A stretch of 64,000 nucleotides of DNA, from assembly GCF_004923255.1 (NCBI RefSeq), contig NZ_QYRT01000001.1:62001-126000 (forward strand). The letters run 5' to 3'. Shown in pieces: positions 52,284 to 60,751 of the stretch. This stretch comes from Subtercola vilae (GTDB taxonomy: Bacteria > Actinomycetota > Actinomycetes > Actinomycetales > Microbacteriaceae). Made by a program: the position numbers and the translations under genes. Position 1 is the stretch's first letter. Each line of letters begins with the position of its first letter. The notes under the pieces are model-generated. The model ran no database searches. It saw only the letters and a program-made list of their open reading frames with translations, and was not told the DNA's origin.

Positions 52284-52348
52284 GGTGCTCCTCAAGATGT
52301 GAACGGGCGTCGCCTCATGCGACAGGGTGGGTGTGCACTGGAGTAAAC

Positions 52349-52362
52349 CGGACTGCAGTCCG
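52349..52362. promoter_or_regulatory. Perfect palindrome between FMN reductase and TetR genes
   Basis: CGGACTGCAGTCCG is a perfect 14-base inverted repeat, with AT-rich flanks that extend the symmetry in part. It is 66 bases from the reductase start and 64 bases from the TetR start. It is the likely operator for the divergent TetR protein. Confidence 0.68.
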
Positions 52363-52425
52363 TTTATTCCCGTCTCTGCCGAACTGCGATGAACTCTGTT
52401 GAATCGTGCGTGCTACCGTCTGAGA

Positions 52426-53058
52426 ATGGATGCTCGGCTGCACCTCCTCCCGAACGGACCCGCCGGTCCGGGGCCGCGTCGCGCCGACGCTACCCGCAAC
52501 CACGCTCTCCTTCTCGACACGGCTCGGCGCATCCTCGACGAAAGCGGAGTCGAGGGCCTCACGATGGACAAGTTGGCCCGGGAAGCCGGCCTCGGCAAGG
52601 GCACCATCTTTCGCCGGTTCGGTTCGCGCACGGGTCTGCTGCGCGAGATGCTGAACGAGATCGAGTCTGACTTTCAGCGCCGCTTCATGAGTGGCCCGCC
52701 ACCACTCGGCCCCGGCGCCGGCGCCGCCATCAGCGCTGATGCCGTCACCCGCCTCATCGCCTACGGCCGCGAGCGAATAGAACTGCTGAGCATCCAGGGC
52801 GACCTTCTTCGCGCCTCAGAGGAGATCGGCGACGAGCGGTATTCGTCGCCGGCCCGCGCCGTCGGCCTTCTTCACCTGCGTATCCTGCTGAAGCAGGCGG
52901 GTTTCGACGGCGACATCGAAGTGGCGTCGTTCACCCTTCTCGCGGCGCTCGAGGCAACGCTGATCCTCTACGAGAACCGCGCCGAGCACATCTCCATGCA
53001 GCGCCTCGCCGACGGCTGGGAGCTGCTCGTACTGAAGATCACCGCCTGCACTTCATAG
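52426..53058 (+). CDS. TetR-family regulator divergent from the FMN reductase
   Basis: 210 residues from ATG 52426; an ATG-like frame nine codons upstream is less likely. The reading head is LLLDTARRILDESGVEGLTMD, then LAREAGLGKGTIFRRFGSRTGLLREML (about residues 28-75). The C-terminal domain is helical with a long LLHLRILLKQAGFDGD helix. A Pro/Gly-rich tail precedes the head. It very likely represses the reductase and itself through the palindrome at 52349-52362. Its 3' end overlaps the convergent acetyltransferase gene by 6 bases. Confidence 0.9.
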   Translation: MDARLHLLPNGPAGPGPRRADATRNHALLLDTARRILDESGVEGLTMDKLAREAGLGKGTIFRRFGSRTGLLREMLNEIESDFQRRFMSGPPPLGPGAGAAISADAVTRLIAYGRERIELLSIQGDLLRASEEIGDERYSSPARAVGLLHLRILLKQAGFDGDIEVASFTLLAALEATLILYENRAEHISMQRLADGWELLVLKITACTS

Positions 53059-53571
53059 CGTCTTCTTCATCTCCATCTCGCGCTGGTGCGGGTTCAGGAT
53101 GTACGGAAAAAGTCGCCCGGTCGCCCGATACCCGCGGCGCTCGTACGCCGCCACCGCACGTGCATTCTCGGTGTGCACGTGCAGGGTGAGAACGTCGCCC
53201 GCGGCTCGGGCCCAGTCTTCGATGCCGCTCAACAGCAGATCGGTCACGCCCGCAGCGGTTCCCCGAAACCCGGGGCTCACGTACACCCCCACCAGCATTG
53301 AGCCGACGGACGGGTCGCGGTAGCCGCCCATCGTGCCCACCCAACACTCGGCCCCCGACTTGTCTGTGCTGATGGCGGCCAGGGCGATGCCGACGGGCGA
53401 CTCGCCCCGACGGGCCCGCTCCCGCCAGACGTTCTCGTCGAGCTGACCCGCGGCCTCGACGGTCTCGCCGAACGCGAGGGGCGTGTCGGCAAGCATCTCG
53501 AGACGGAGGGCGCGAACCTGGCGCCAGTCGAGTTCGGTGGTGCGGCGAATGGCGATCGAGGGCGTACTCAC
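53053..53571 (-). CDS. GNAT-family N-acetyltransferase
   Basis: 172 residues from GTG 53571. The GNAT fold shows a first strand IAIRRTTELDWRQVRALRLEML, the acetyl-CoA-binding motif A VGVYVSPGFRGTAAGVTDLLL (with R-G-x-x-A-G), and the motif B segment LTLHVHTENARAVAAYERRGYRATG. The conserved His-Thr-Glu-Asn-Ala-Arg pattern is typical of small-molecule acetyltransferases. Substrate unknown. Confidence 0.88.
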   Translation of the reverse strand: MSTPSIAIRRTTELDWRQVRALRLEMLADTPLAFGETVEAAGQLDENVWRERARRGESPVGIALAAISTDKSGAECWVGTMGGYRDPSVGSMLVGVYVSPGFRGTAAGVTDLLLSGIEDWARAAGDVLTLHVHTENARAVAAYERRGYRATGRLFPYILNPHQREMEMKKTL

Positions 53572-53663
53572 CCTTCGAGCCTAGGGCGACGGCGGGGAGC
53601 GGGAAACCCCCTCCCCTCCGGCCAAGCGCGGGAGTGTCGGTGCCGTGCGCCAGAATTGGAGGC

Positions 53664-54119
53664 GTGACGACAACCATCCTCCGCACAGACTGGGCCGACC
53701 CCGATGCCGAAGCCCTGCGGTCGGCGCAACGCGCAGAACTCGACACCCGGTACGGCGCCGACACCGAGCCCGGAACCAAGCCGTCTGCCGATGACATCGC
53801 GATTTTTCTCGTGGCTCGCGACGCATCCGGTGCCGCGGTGGGGTGCGGCGCCCTTCGCCTGCTCGGTAGGGGCGAGGCCGAGATCAAGCGGATGTTCGTG
53901 ACGCAGTCTGCGCGCGGTACCGGCGTCTCGACGGCCATTCTGCGCGCGCTCGAAGACGAAGCCCGCGGGCTCGGTCTTCACACGCTCAAGCTCGAAACGG
54001 GGCCCGCGCAGCCCGATGCGGTGCGGTTCTACGAACGTGAAGGCTATCGACCGATTGCGAAATTCGGCTATTACGTCGATTCGGCGGGCTCGCTCTGTTT
54101 TGCCCGCAGTCTGCTCTAG
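53664..54119 (+). CDS. GNAT-family N-acetyltransferase
   Basis: 151 residues from GTG 53664; a GTG at 53634 is also open, and the GGAGG lies very close to the inner one, so the start is uncertain. Motif A is AEIKRMFVTQSARGTGVSTAIL and motif B is LKLETGPAQPDAVRFYEREGY, followed by IAKFGYYVDS. The GYRPIAKFGYY ending is typical of a small clade of stand-alone actinobacterial acetyltransferases. Substrate unknown. The gene is divergent from the other GNAT gene. Confidence 0.87.
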   Translation: MTTTILRTDWADPDAEALRSAQRAELDTRYGADTEPGTKPSADDIAIFLVARDASGAAVGCGALRLLGRGEAEIKRMFVTQSARGTGVSTAILRALEDEARGLGLHTLKLETGPAQPDAVRFYEREGYRPIAKFGYYVDSAGSLCFARSLL

Positions 54120-54141
54120 CAGGTCGGCCCGCAATGCACTA

Positions 54142-54160
54142 ATGTAGACGACGTATACAT
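54142..54160. promoter_or_regulatory. Imperfect palindrome before the MFS exporter
   Basis: ATGTAGACGACGTATACAT is a 19-base inverted repeat with one mismatched outer pair and an uneven centre, about 105 bases before the exporter GTG. It resembles a TetR or MarR operator. No regulator gene is adjacent on that side. Confidence 0.4.
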
Positions 54161-54264
54161 CTGCGGGGGCGGAATAATACCGGGCCGCAGCAGCTTTGCC
54201 CAGAAGCACCTTCGCGCCCTGCTGCGTGACTTTCCCACGACCGCTTGTAACGACAGGAGCACCG

Positions 54265-55773
54265 GTGTCTGAAAAAAACACCCTCCCCGACCTTCGCGGC
54301 CCTGCCGCCCCCAGCGGTTCGGTCTCGCCCGACAGCCTCGAAGACGCACGACTCGGTGCCCGCAACAAGCTCGTCATCGGCATTCTGCTGGTCAGCGCGT
54401 TCATCGTCATTCTGAACGAGACCATCATGAGCGTGGCGCTGCCGCACCTCATGGCGAGCTTCAACATTCCGGCCGAGTCGGCCCAGTGGGTCACGACGGC
54501 GTTCATGCTCACCATGGCCGTTGTCATTCCGATCACCGGTTTTCTGCTGCAGCGGTTCAATACGCGGCCGGTCTACATCGCGTCGATGCTGTTCTTCAGC
54601 GTGGGCACGCTCATCGCTGCCACCGCGCCCGGCTTCGAGGTGCTGCTCGTCGGCCGTGTCATTCAGGCGTGCGGCACGGCCATCATGATGCCGCTGCTCA
54701 TGACCACGGTCATGACGCTGGTGCCGCCGGCGTCGCGCGGGCGCACCATGGGCAACATCTCGATTGTCATCTCGGTCGCCCCGGCCATCGGCCCCACCAT
54801 CTCGGGTCTCATTCTGAACGTTCTCGACTGGCGCTGGATGTTCTGGCTCGTGCTGCCCATCGCCGTCGCCGCTCTCGTGGTGGGCGCCCTCAAGATTCCG
54901 AACGTCACCACACCCCGGCGTGCGCCGTTCGACGTGCTGTCGGTCGTTCTCTCGGCCATCGGCTTCGGCGGGCTCGTCTACGGGCTCACCACGGTCGGTT
55001 CGACGACGACAGGGTGGATGCCCAGTTGGGCGCCGCTCGTCGTCGGTCTTGTGGCGCTCGCGCTCTTCGTGCTGCGCCAACTTCAGTTGCAGCGCACCGA
55101 TCGCGCTCTGCTCGACCTCCGCACCTTCACCTCGAAGAATTTCACGCTGTCGATCGTCATGTTCGCAATCAGCATGATGGCGCTGTTCGGCACCCTGATC
55201 ATCCTGCCCCTGTACATGCAGAACGTTCTGAAGCTCGACACCCTCAGCACCGGACTGCTGCTGCTGCCGGGCGGGCTCGTGATGGGGGCGCTCGCCCCCG
55301 TGGTGGGCCGCCTGTACGACAAGCGCGGGCCGAAGATGCTGCTCATTCCGGGCTCGATCATCGTGAGCGTTGTGCTGTGGAGTCTGACGCAGGTGACGAG
55401 CACAACCCCCATCTGGCAGCTGCTGGTGGCACATATCGTGCTGAGTGTGGGCCTGGCGCTCATGTTCACGCCGCTGTTCACGGCGAGCCTCGGTTCGCTG
55501 AAGCCCGCGCTCTACTCGCACGGGTCGGCCGTCGTCGGCACGGTTCAGCAGGTGGCGGGGGCGGCGGGAACGGCACTGTTCGTGACCATCATGGCCTCGC
55601 AGGCGACCCGGCTCGTCGTTACGGGGTCAGACCCGATTCTGGCGCAGGCGTCGGGTGTGCGAGCTGCATTCACGATCGGAGCGATCATCTCGCTCGGGGC
55701 CATCGTGGTGGCGTTCTTCGTGAAGAAGCCGGCCGACTCGGAGTTGCCCGAAGGCGTGCCGGCCGGGCACTGA
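54265..55773 (+). CDS. MFS multidrug-type exporter, DHA2-like
   Basis: 502 residues from GTG 54265, with CAGGAG 6 bases upstream; the frame further upstream is not preferred. Many hydrophobic helices cover the sequence. LNETIMSVALPHLM, ESAQWVTTAFMLTMAVVIPITGFL in parts, and GRVIQACGTAIMMPLLMTTVM (motif C-like) mark a DHA2-type proton antiporter. The length suits 14 helices. Typical cargoes are drugs, dyes or toxic metabolites. A palindrome upstream suggests repressor control. Confidence 0.88.
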   Translation: MSEKNTLPDLRGPAAPSGSVSPDSLEDARLGARNKLVIGILLVSAFIVILNETIMSVALPHLMASFNIPAESAQWVTTAFMLTMAVVIPITGFLLQRFNTRPVYIASMLFFSVGTLIAATAPGFEVLLVGRVIQACGTAIMMPLLMTTVMTLVPPASRGRTMGNISIVISVAPAIGPTISGLILNVLDWRWMFWLVLPIAVAALVVGALKIPNVTTPRRAPFDVLSVVLSAIGFGGLVYGLTTVGSTTTGWMPSWAPLVVGLVALALFVLRQLQLQRTDRALLDLRTFTSKNFTLSIVMFAISMMALFGTLIILPLYMQNVLKLDTLSTGLLLLPGGLVMGALAPVVGRLYDKRGPKMLLIPGSIIVSVVLWSLTQVTSTTPIWQLLVAHIVLSVGLALMFTPLFTASLGSLKPALYSHGSAVVGTVQQVAGAAGTALFVTIMASQATRLVVTGSDPILAQASGVRAAFTIGAIISLGAIVVAFFVKKPADSELPEGVPAGH

Positions 55774-55781
55774 GTTCAGGT

Positions 55782-55822
55782 GGGCCGGGCTCGGCGAGAT
55801 TGTCTCGTACTCCGCTCGGCCC
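55782..55822. terminator. Possible two-way hairpin between convergent genes
   Basis: GGGCCG (55782-55787) pairs with CGGCCC (55817-55822), and an inner CGAGA-TTG-TCTCG stem is perfect; the middle is imperfect. There is no T-run on either side, so the terminator role is uncertain. Confidence 0.45.
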
Positions 55823-55863
55823 GTCTCGCATCGGGCTGCTGGCACCCGCTCGCCGGCTGGGTG

Positions 55864-56241
55864 CTAGGCGAAGATGCGGAACCCGTTGGCGATGCGGTTG
55901 ACCGGCATCATCAGCGCGAACAGCGGAACGATGATGCGCAGCATGTAAACGAACACCGTGAGGTCGGCGAAGTCGACCAGCGCGAAGAGCGCGATGCCCA
56001 CGAGACCGAACAGCATCGCACGCACGGCGGTACGCGTGTAGTCGACGAACAACAGAGCAAAACCGACGGCAACCAGCACCAGTGCAGTGTCGACAGCGAA
56101 GGCACCGGCGCGAGGGTCGACAATGAGGTGCGCAATGCTCCACAGCACGATTCCGACGGCCCACATCAGCACAGTTGCCAGCCCGGCAAGCGGCTTCGGC
56201 AGGGGTGCGCCAGGAGACCTGACCACAATGTTGTCAACCAT
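55864..56241 (-). CDS. Small four-helix membrane protein
   Basis: 125 residues from ATG 56241, with GAGGAG at good spacing upstream; the open frame before it is not used. Four hydrophobic segments are visible: PLAGLATVLMWAVGIVLWSIA, AFAVDTALVLVAVGFALLF, a segment with AMLFGLVGIALFALVDFA, and FVYMLRIIVPLFALMMP. No motif of a known family was recognised. It converges on the MFS gene. Confidence 0.65.
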   Translation of the reverse strand: MVDNIVVRSPGAPLPKPLAGLATVLMWAVGIVLWSIAHLIVDPRAGAFAVDTALVLVAVGFALLFVDYTRTAVRAMLFGLVGIALFALVDFADLTVFVYMLRIIVPLFALMMPVNRIANGFRIFA

Positions 56242-56364
56242 CTGAATACGCTCCTCGTTCACGTCTGCGCGCTCGCGCACTCCGGTTAAGCCTAGAGCCT
56301 GCACAGCCAGGCTGGTTCACGCAAGCCTCTCGCCCTGTTTCGCGGTCGACCATACGCTGGGTGG

Positions 56365-57213
56365 ATGCCCGCCCGCACTGCTTCGAATGCCGCCCGTGAG
56401 GCGCACAACTCTCGCCCGCTCCGCATCCTCGCGCGCACGGGATTCGCCGTGAATGGCCTCCTGCACGTACTGATCGGGTTCGCCGCCATCTCGGTGGCAG
56501 TGGGAGGAGGGGGTGGTGCAGGCGGTGGCGGCAGCGCCGGCGGTAACGGAGGTGGAGAAGCCGACCAGTCTGGCGCTCTCGGTCAGCTGGCGCAGAACCC
56601 CCTCGGCGCGGCCCTGCTCTGGGTCGTGGTCGTGGGGCTGTTCGCTCTCGCGCTGTGGCAGATCATCCAGGGCCTTCTGGTGAGCGAGACCGACGCGAAG
56701 AAGCGCTGGGGTAAGAGGGCGTCGCAGGTGGGTAAGGCCATCGCGTACGTGGCCATTGGTGTGACGGCGCTGACGTTCGCGCGGGGCGGATCGTCGAGCT
56801 CGTCGAATTCGAGCACGTCGCTGAGTGCGAAGGTGCTCTCGACGCCGGGTGGGGTGTTTCTGCTGGTGGTGATCGGGCTGGTCGTCGTGGGCATCGGCGT
56901 GTTCTTCGTCGTTCGCGGCATCACGCGGAAGTTCACGGATGATCTCACTCTTCCTGCGCCGCCGACCGGGTCTGCCGTGGTCGCCGTGGGCGTGGTGGGC
57001 TACATCGCAAAGGGTGTGTCGCTCGCGGTAGTGGGCGTGTTGTTCGTCGTTGCGGCATTCACGGTCGACCCGTCGAAGGCCACCGGGCTCGACGGAGCGC
57101 TCAAGGCGCTCGCCGCGCTGCCGTTCGGGGTGGTCATCCTCGTCGTGGTCGGCCTCGGGCTGATCGCCTACGGCGTCTACCTCGGTGCGCGGGCGCGATG
57201 GGGACGCATGTAG
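56365..57213 (+). CDS. DUF1206 membrane protein
   Basis: 282 residues. Three similar pairs of membrane helices, each preceded by an R/K-x-G pattern (ARTGFAVNGLLHVLIGFAA, then RASQVGKAIAYVAIGVTAL, then VVGYIAKGVSLAVVGVLFV), match the threefold DUF1206 repeat. A Gly-rich loop and a Ser-rich loop separate them. The function of the family is unknown. It is common in actinobacterial chromosomes. Confidence 0.88.
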   Translation: MPARTASNAAREAHNSRPLRILARTGFAVNGLLHVLIGFAAISVAVGGGGGAGGGGSAGGNGGGEADQSGALGQLAQNPLGAALLWVVVVGLFALALWQIIQGLLVSETDAKKRWGKRASQVGKAIAYVAIGVTALTFARGGSSSSSNSSTSLSAKVLSTPGGVFLLVVIGLVVVGIGVFFVVRGITRKFTDDLTLPAPPTGSAVVAVGVVGYIAKGVSLAVVGVLFVVAAFTVDPSKATGLDGALKALAALPFGVVILVVVGLGLIAYGVYLGARARWGRM

Positions 57214-57490
57214 TCCATGCCACCGGGGGGAGCTATACCACGCCATCACCGAGATGGTCGAGTTGCTCCGCGAGTACGTCGAAGACTGGCAAGACCACCT
57301 TGTGGCAGCACCGAACCACGCCGGCAATTGGGGGCTCGTTCAGCTGATTGTTCTGTCGACTGACGACCAGGCCCTGCTCGCCGAATAGTGATTGAACGAC
57401 CGCGCCTGACGCCGAATGACACGGGCGGCCGCCCCGAGAGCGCCTCGGCCGGGCAGCGCGATAGGTTCGAGGTGACGAAAGGGTGGCGCC
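57214..57490. other. Gap of 277 bases without a supported gene
   Basis: One small frame (57185-57388) overlaps the end of the DUF1206 gene out of register and has no recognisable features; a minus-strand frame is a shadow of panE. No operator, hairpin or RNA gene stood out. Confidence 0.55.
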
Positions 57491-58426
57491 ATGCGCATTC
57501 TGGTGGTGGGTGCCGGCGCGGTCGGTGGGTTCTTCGGGGCGCAGCTGGCGCGTGCGGGTCGCGACGTGACGTTCTTGGTGCGGCCGAAACGGGCTGAGGT
57601 TCTGCGGGCAGAGGGGTTGAGCATCCGGCCGTTCCGTGACGAGCCGTTCTCTCACACGCCGAAGACCGTCACGGCCGACCAGCTCGACGACGCATACGAC
57701 GTGGTGCTGCTCTCGGTGAAGGCGTACGGTCTCGAGCAGGTTCTCAGCGACATTGCACCGGCCATTGGCCCCACCACCGTGATTCTGCCGGTGCTCAACG
57801 GCTTGCGCCACTTCGATGTGCTGCGCGAACGTTTCGGCGCCGAGCGCATCGTCGGCGGCCTCTGCTTCATCGCTGCCCAACTCAGCGAGGGCGTCATCGA
57901 GCAGATCGGCCCCGGCGCCGCCGTCATCTTCGGCGAATTCGGTGCGGCACCGGGTGAGCCGGTGAGCGACCGGATGCTCGCCCTGCACTCCGCCTTCAGT
58001 GACGCCGGCTTCTCGGCGAGCGTCGCACCGTCGATCGAGCAGGCGCTCTGGCAGAAGTGGGTGCTGCTCGCTGCCGGCGGTGCTCTCACCACTCTTCTGC
58101 GCGGCCCCGTCGGATTCATCGTGGCCGCCCCCGGGGGCGCCGACGTCGCCCGCGGTATCGCAGAAGAGTCGTTCTCCATCGCCGCTGCCGCGGGCTTTGC
58201 GCTAGACCAGGTTGCACGTGATCGCGCCCTCGCCACCCTCACCGAGCCGGGATCGCCGTTCACCACCTCGCTCTACCGCGACCTCGCTCAGGGCCTCGAC
58301 GTCGAAAGCGAGCAGATCGTGGGTGACTTCGTGAACCGTGCCGGCGCCCTCGGTGTATCGGTGCCCCTGCTCGCGCTCGCCTACACGGGGCTCAGCGTGT
58401 ACCGGCAGTCGATCGGCGCGGCGTGA
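57491..58426 (+). CDS. panE: 2-dehydropantoate 2-reductase family protein
   Basis: 311 residues. The N-terminal Rossmann motif GAGAVGGFFGAQLARAG (residues 7-23), LLSVKAYGLEQVL, PVLNGLRHFDVLRERFG and the mid-protein KWVLLAAGGALTTLLR with its catalytic lysine show the ApbA/PanE fold. The family reduces ketopantoate to pantoate for coenzyme A with NADPH, but paralogues act on other 2-oxoacids. No other pan gene is near, so the pathway assignment is less certain than the family. Confidence 0.85.
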   Translation: MRILVVGAGAVGGFFGAQLARAGRDVTFLVRPKRAEVLRAEGLSIRPFRDEPFSHTPKTVTADQLDDAYDVVLLSVKAYGLEQVLSDIAPAIGPTTVILPVLNGLRHFDVLRERFGAERIVGGLCFIAAQLSEGVIEQIGPGAAVIFGEFGAAPGEPVSDRMLALHSAFSDAGFSASVAPSIEQALWQKWVLLAAGGALTTLLRGPVGFIVAAPGGADVARGIAEESFSIAAAAGFALDQVARDRALATLTEPGSPFTTSLYRDLAQGLDVESEQIVGDFVNRAGALGVSVPLLALAYTGLSVYRQSIGAA

Positions 58427-58488
58427 GTCACCGCGCTTTCGGCTAGTTTGGGGTGGAGCGCCGTCGTGCGCAGAAGAGAGACGCTCGA

Positions 58489-58686
58489 ATGGAACCGATC
58501 AGCGCAGGATTCACCCTCGTCGGCCTCATCATCTTCGTGGTGACCGTGGTGTCGATCGCCCAGAACCCCAACCACGGCGCTGTGGGCAAGTTCGTGTGGA
58601 TCCTGGTGGCATTCTTCCTCTCGCTGCTCGGCTCGATTCTGTGGCTCATCTTCGGTCGCGGTCGCGTGACCCGCGCGCGCCGCTGA
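58489..58686 (+). CDS. PLDc_N-domain small membrane protein
   Basis: 65 residues from ATG 58489. Two hydrophobic segments with FTLVGLIIFVVTVVSIAQN and FVWILVAFFLSLLGSILWLIFGRG, the second ending in the WLIFGRGR pattern, match the phospholipase D N-terminal (PLDc_N) membrane domain on its own. The role is unknown. A basic tail (RVTRARR) closes it. Confidence 0.78.
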   Translation: MEPISAGFTLVGLIIFVVTVVSIAQNPNHGAVGKFVWILVAFFLSLLGSILWLIFGRGRVTRARR

Positions 58687-58753
58687 TCGCTCGGCTGGCA
58701 CCGGCAGGCCATTTAAAGGTGAGGCGTGACCCCGCGTGGTCTATATTGTCTCC

Positions 58754-58936
58754 ATGCATATGAATTCAGAGCTACACCAGGCTGTCGGTGAGTCGAGCCT
58801 GTCACGCCCGCCCTTCGTCTCTGCCGGTGCTGTTTCTGACTGGTTCGACGCTGAGAGTGTTCCGTCGTACCTGCTGCACTCGGCAGCCGCGATGAGTGAT
58901 CCCGTGCGCCGGGTCGAGGTCGAGTTCGACGCGTAG
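58754..58936 (+). CDS. Possible small protein of 60 residues
   Basis: ATG 58754, with a TATATT hexamer (58741-58746) only 8 bases upstream, which would give a leaderless or very short leader message. The residues (VSAGAVSDWFDAESVPSYLL in one run) are balanced and not repetitive, and the first codons are AT-rich compared with the surroundings. No family recognised. It could be spurious. Confidence 0.4.
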   Translation: MHMNSELHQAVGESSLSRPPFVSAGAVSDWFDAESVPSYLLHSAAAMSDPVRRVEVEFDA

Positions 58937-58962
58937 CCGCCGGCGCTCGGCCGCGTGGGGCA

Positions 58963-59187
58963 CTAGCCCTGGTCGGGTGGTGTTTCGAGCGTGCGTCGAG
59001 CGATCATCCGCGGCGCCAACCAGACGAGCGCGACGGTGCCGACCGCGGCGCGAACGGCCGCGAACACCAACACCCACCAGCCCACGCTCATCGATCCCAG
59101 CAGCAGGCCCACGCCGATGAGCACCAGCGCGACATCGGCCGCGTAGGGCACTTTCAGCCAGAACATCAGGCGCCGAGTCGCATCCAT
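58963..59187 (-). CDS. Small two-helix membrane protein
   Basis: 74 residues from ATG 59187. It starts MDATRRLMFWLKVPYAADV and has two hydrophobic helices (VALVLIGVGLLLGSM and WWVLVFAAVRAAVGTVALVWLAP), followed by a short polar tail. No known family is recognised. It is on its own and diverges from nothing obvious. Confidence 0.55.
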   Translation of the reverse strand: MDATRRLMFWLKVPYAADVALVLIGVGLLLGSMSVGWWVLVFAAVRAAVGTVALVWLAPRMIARRTLETPPDQG

Positions 59188-59244
59188 GTGTTCAGTGTGC
59201 GCGCCGAACCTGTGAAGGTCGACGGGTGGCGTGCGACGGTCGCC

Positions 59245-59628
59245 TCAGCTGCGGCGCTTGCGAATACGAATGGGGCCTTTCGCGGTCGAAGGGTCGACCA
59301 CAGAGCCACCCTGGGTGATCTCGACCTCGCCCGCGGCCACCATGCGGCGGGCAGCTCGGCGCACCGGTTCCATGAGCTCGCGCCAGCCGTCGGGGTCGGT
59401 GGCCCGGGCGACGTCTGACGGGCAGATGCTCGAGCTCGCCGCCCGGCTGTTGAGCAGCGACCGGATGCCCTCCTCGAGCGCCACGTCAGACGACGTCACC
59501 CTGCGTCGACGACACGCGTCGCTGCAGTACGCAACCTCGTCCCAGTTGTGCTCCCACTTCTTGCGCCACTCGATGCGGCGCCCACACGAGCGGCAGGTCT
59601 TCTCCTCGATGGGTGCTCGGCTCGACAT
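59245..59628 (-). CDS. DUF2256-DUF3253 fusion protein
   Basis: 127 residues. The N-terminal part has the DUF2256 zinc-ribbon: CRSCGRRIEWRKKWEHNW and YCSDACRRRR provide four cysteines. The C-terminal part, from about residue 50, is the winged-helix-like DUF3253 with SICPSDVARATDPDGWRELM and MVAAGEVEITQGG. The two domains occur together or separately in many bacteria. The function is unknown. A KGPIRIRKRR tail suggests nucleic acid contact. Confidence 0.88.
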   Translation of the reverse strand: MSSRAPIEEKTCRSCGRRIEWRKKWEHNWDEVAYCSDACRRRRVTSSDVALEEGIRSLLNSRAASSSICPSDVARATDPDGWRELMEPVRRAARRMVAAGEVEITQGGSVVDPSTAKGPIRIRKRRS

Positions 59629-59712
59629 AGGAGAATTCTGCCGTGCCCCGCCCGCGCCCGCACGGGGTGGCGCGATGCCCGCCCGAGCGCTACGGAGCCG
59701 TCAGGCGCGCGA

Positions 59713-60045
59713 TCACTCTGCGACGGTGGTCGCGGGCAACGCAGTCAGTTCGGGTTCGGAGCCGAGCACGAGGCCCCCATTGCTGCTTGCGCCGAGCATC
59801 ATCTCGTCGATCCAGGCGCGGTTGAGTCGAACCTCTCGCCCACCCGAAAACGTGAACTGCAGCGGAATCGAGGGGTGGAACCACACAACGGTGCTGCCCG
59901 CGGTGGTGCGTGACTCGGTGCCGAACTGCAGGGTGAACGGCTCGCTTCGTCGCAGTTTCGCGACGATCACGACGCGCAGATGCGCCAGAACACGATCGTC
60001 GAATTTCAGGGTGGCCTGCGGATGGCCGTACATGATGCTTCCCAC
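59713..60045 (-). CDS. DUF7882-type small protein
   Basis: 110 residues from GTG 60045 (MGSIMYGHPQATLKFDDRVLA); this start gives the MG-x-x-x-YG beginning usual in the family, and an ATG four codons later is also possible. HLRVVIVAKLRRSEPFTL and WFHPSIPLQFTFSG then VRLNRAWIDEMM are its conserved blocks. Such proteins are abundant in Microbacteriaceae, often misnamed DNA ligase, and have no known function. Confidence 0.82.
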   Translation of the reverse strand: MGSIMYGHPQATLKFDDRVLAHLRVVIVAKLRRSEPFTLQFGTESRTTAGSTVVWFHPSIPLQFTFSGGREVRLNRAWIDEMMLGASSNGGLVLGSEPELTALPATTVAE

Positions 60046-60154
60046 AACCGATCATCTCCGACTGCCCCGCAGCTGCGCGCCCGAATAGTTCGCACCCACT
60101 AAGCACATTATGTGACTTCACACATTCGGAGCCATCGGCGACTCGGTTTGCGTG

Positions 60155-60640
60155 TCAGCTCCAGAAACCTGCGTGCGCCTCGCGAGCCTCAGCGCTCAGA
60201 GCCGGCCCGAGCACCACGATTTCACGCTGGCCGCTGTTCAAGACCACGCTGCTGGTGAGCGACATTGTGGGGTTCTCGACGTGGTCGCCGGTGATCTCGC
60301 CCAGCTCGGCCTCGCTCATCGCGAAGACCATGCGACTGATGCCCGACCAGTAGATGGCGCCTGAGCACATGGCGCACGGCTCGCAGCTTGTGTAGAGAGA
60401 GTATTCGGCGAGCTTCTCGGGGCCGAAGGCCTGCCAGGCCAGGCGCACGAGGTTCGTCTCGGCGTGACCGGTGCAGTCGTTGCCCGTCACCACGGTGTTC
60501 TCGGCCTCGAGCACGACAGTGCCGGCGGCATCGACGAGGACGGCACCGAAGGGGTGGTTGCCGTGCTCCACCGAATTCTTCGATACGGCGATGGCGTCTC
60601 GAAGGCGGGCGAGGTCGGTCTCAGTAAGAGAGGAGGTCAT
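60155..60640 (-). CDS. Nucleoside/guanine deaminase (CMP/dCMP deaminase fold)
   Basis: 161 residues. The zinc site is intact: CTGHAETNLVRLA with catalytic His and Glu, and TSCEPCAMCSGAIYWSGI with the two cysteine ligands (PCxxC). HPFGAVLVDAAG is the typical first strand. The sequence fits free-base or nucleoside deaminases (guanine or cytosine type) rather than the tRNA-editing TadA, because the C-terminal part is different and short. An AGGAGG precedes the ATG at 60640. Confidence 0.88.
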   Translation of the reverse strand: MTSSLTETDLARLRDAIAVSKNSVEHGNHPFGAVLVDAAGTVVLEAENTVVTGNDCTGHAETNLVRLAWQAFGPEKLAEYSLYTSCEPCAMCSGAIYWSGISRMVFAMSEAELGEITGDHVENPTMSLTSSVVLNSGQREIVVLGPALSAEAREAHAGFWS

Positions 60641-60751
60641 AGTCGTCTATTTTAGGGCGGCAAATACCCCGTCGCCGTGCGCCGCTTGTGTGCTTGGATG
60701 GCAGCATCCCGACGCGCCCGCAGTTCTGCGGCGCTCCCGAAAGGAGACCCG

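Noticed and set aside
57185-57388. 67-codon frame after DUF1206
   Set aside because: It starts inside DUF1206 out of frame and has no features or good ribosome binding site of its own.
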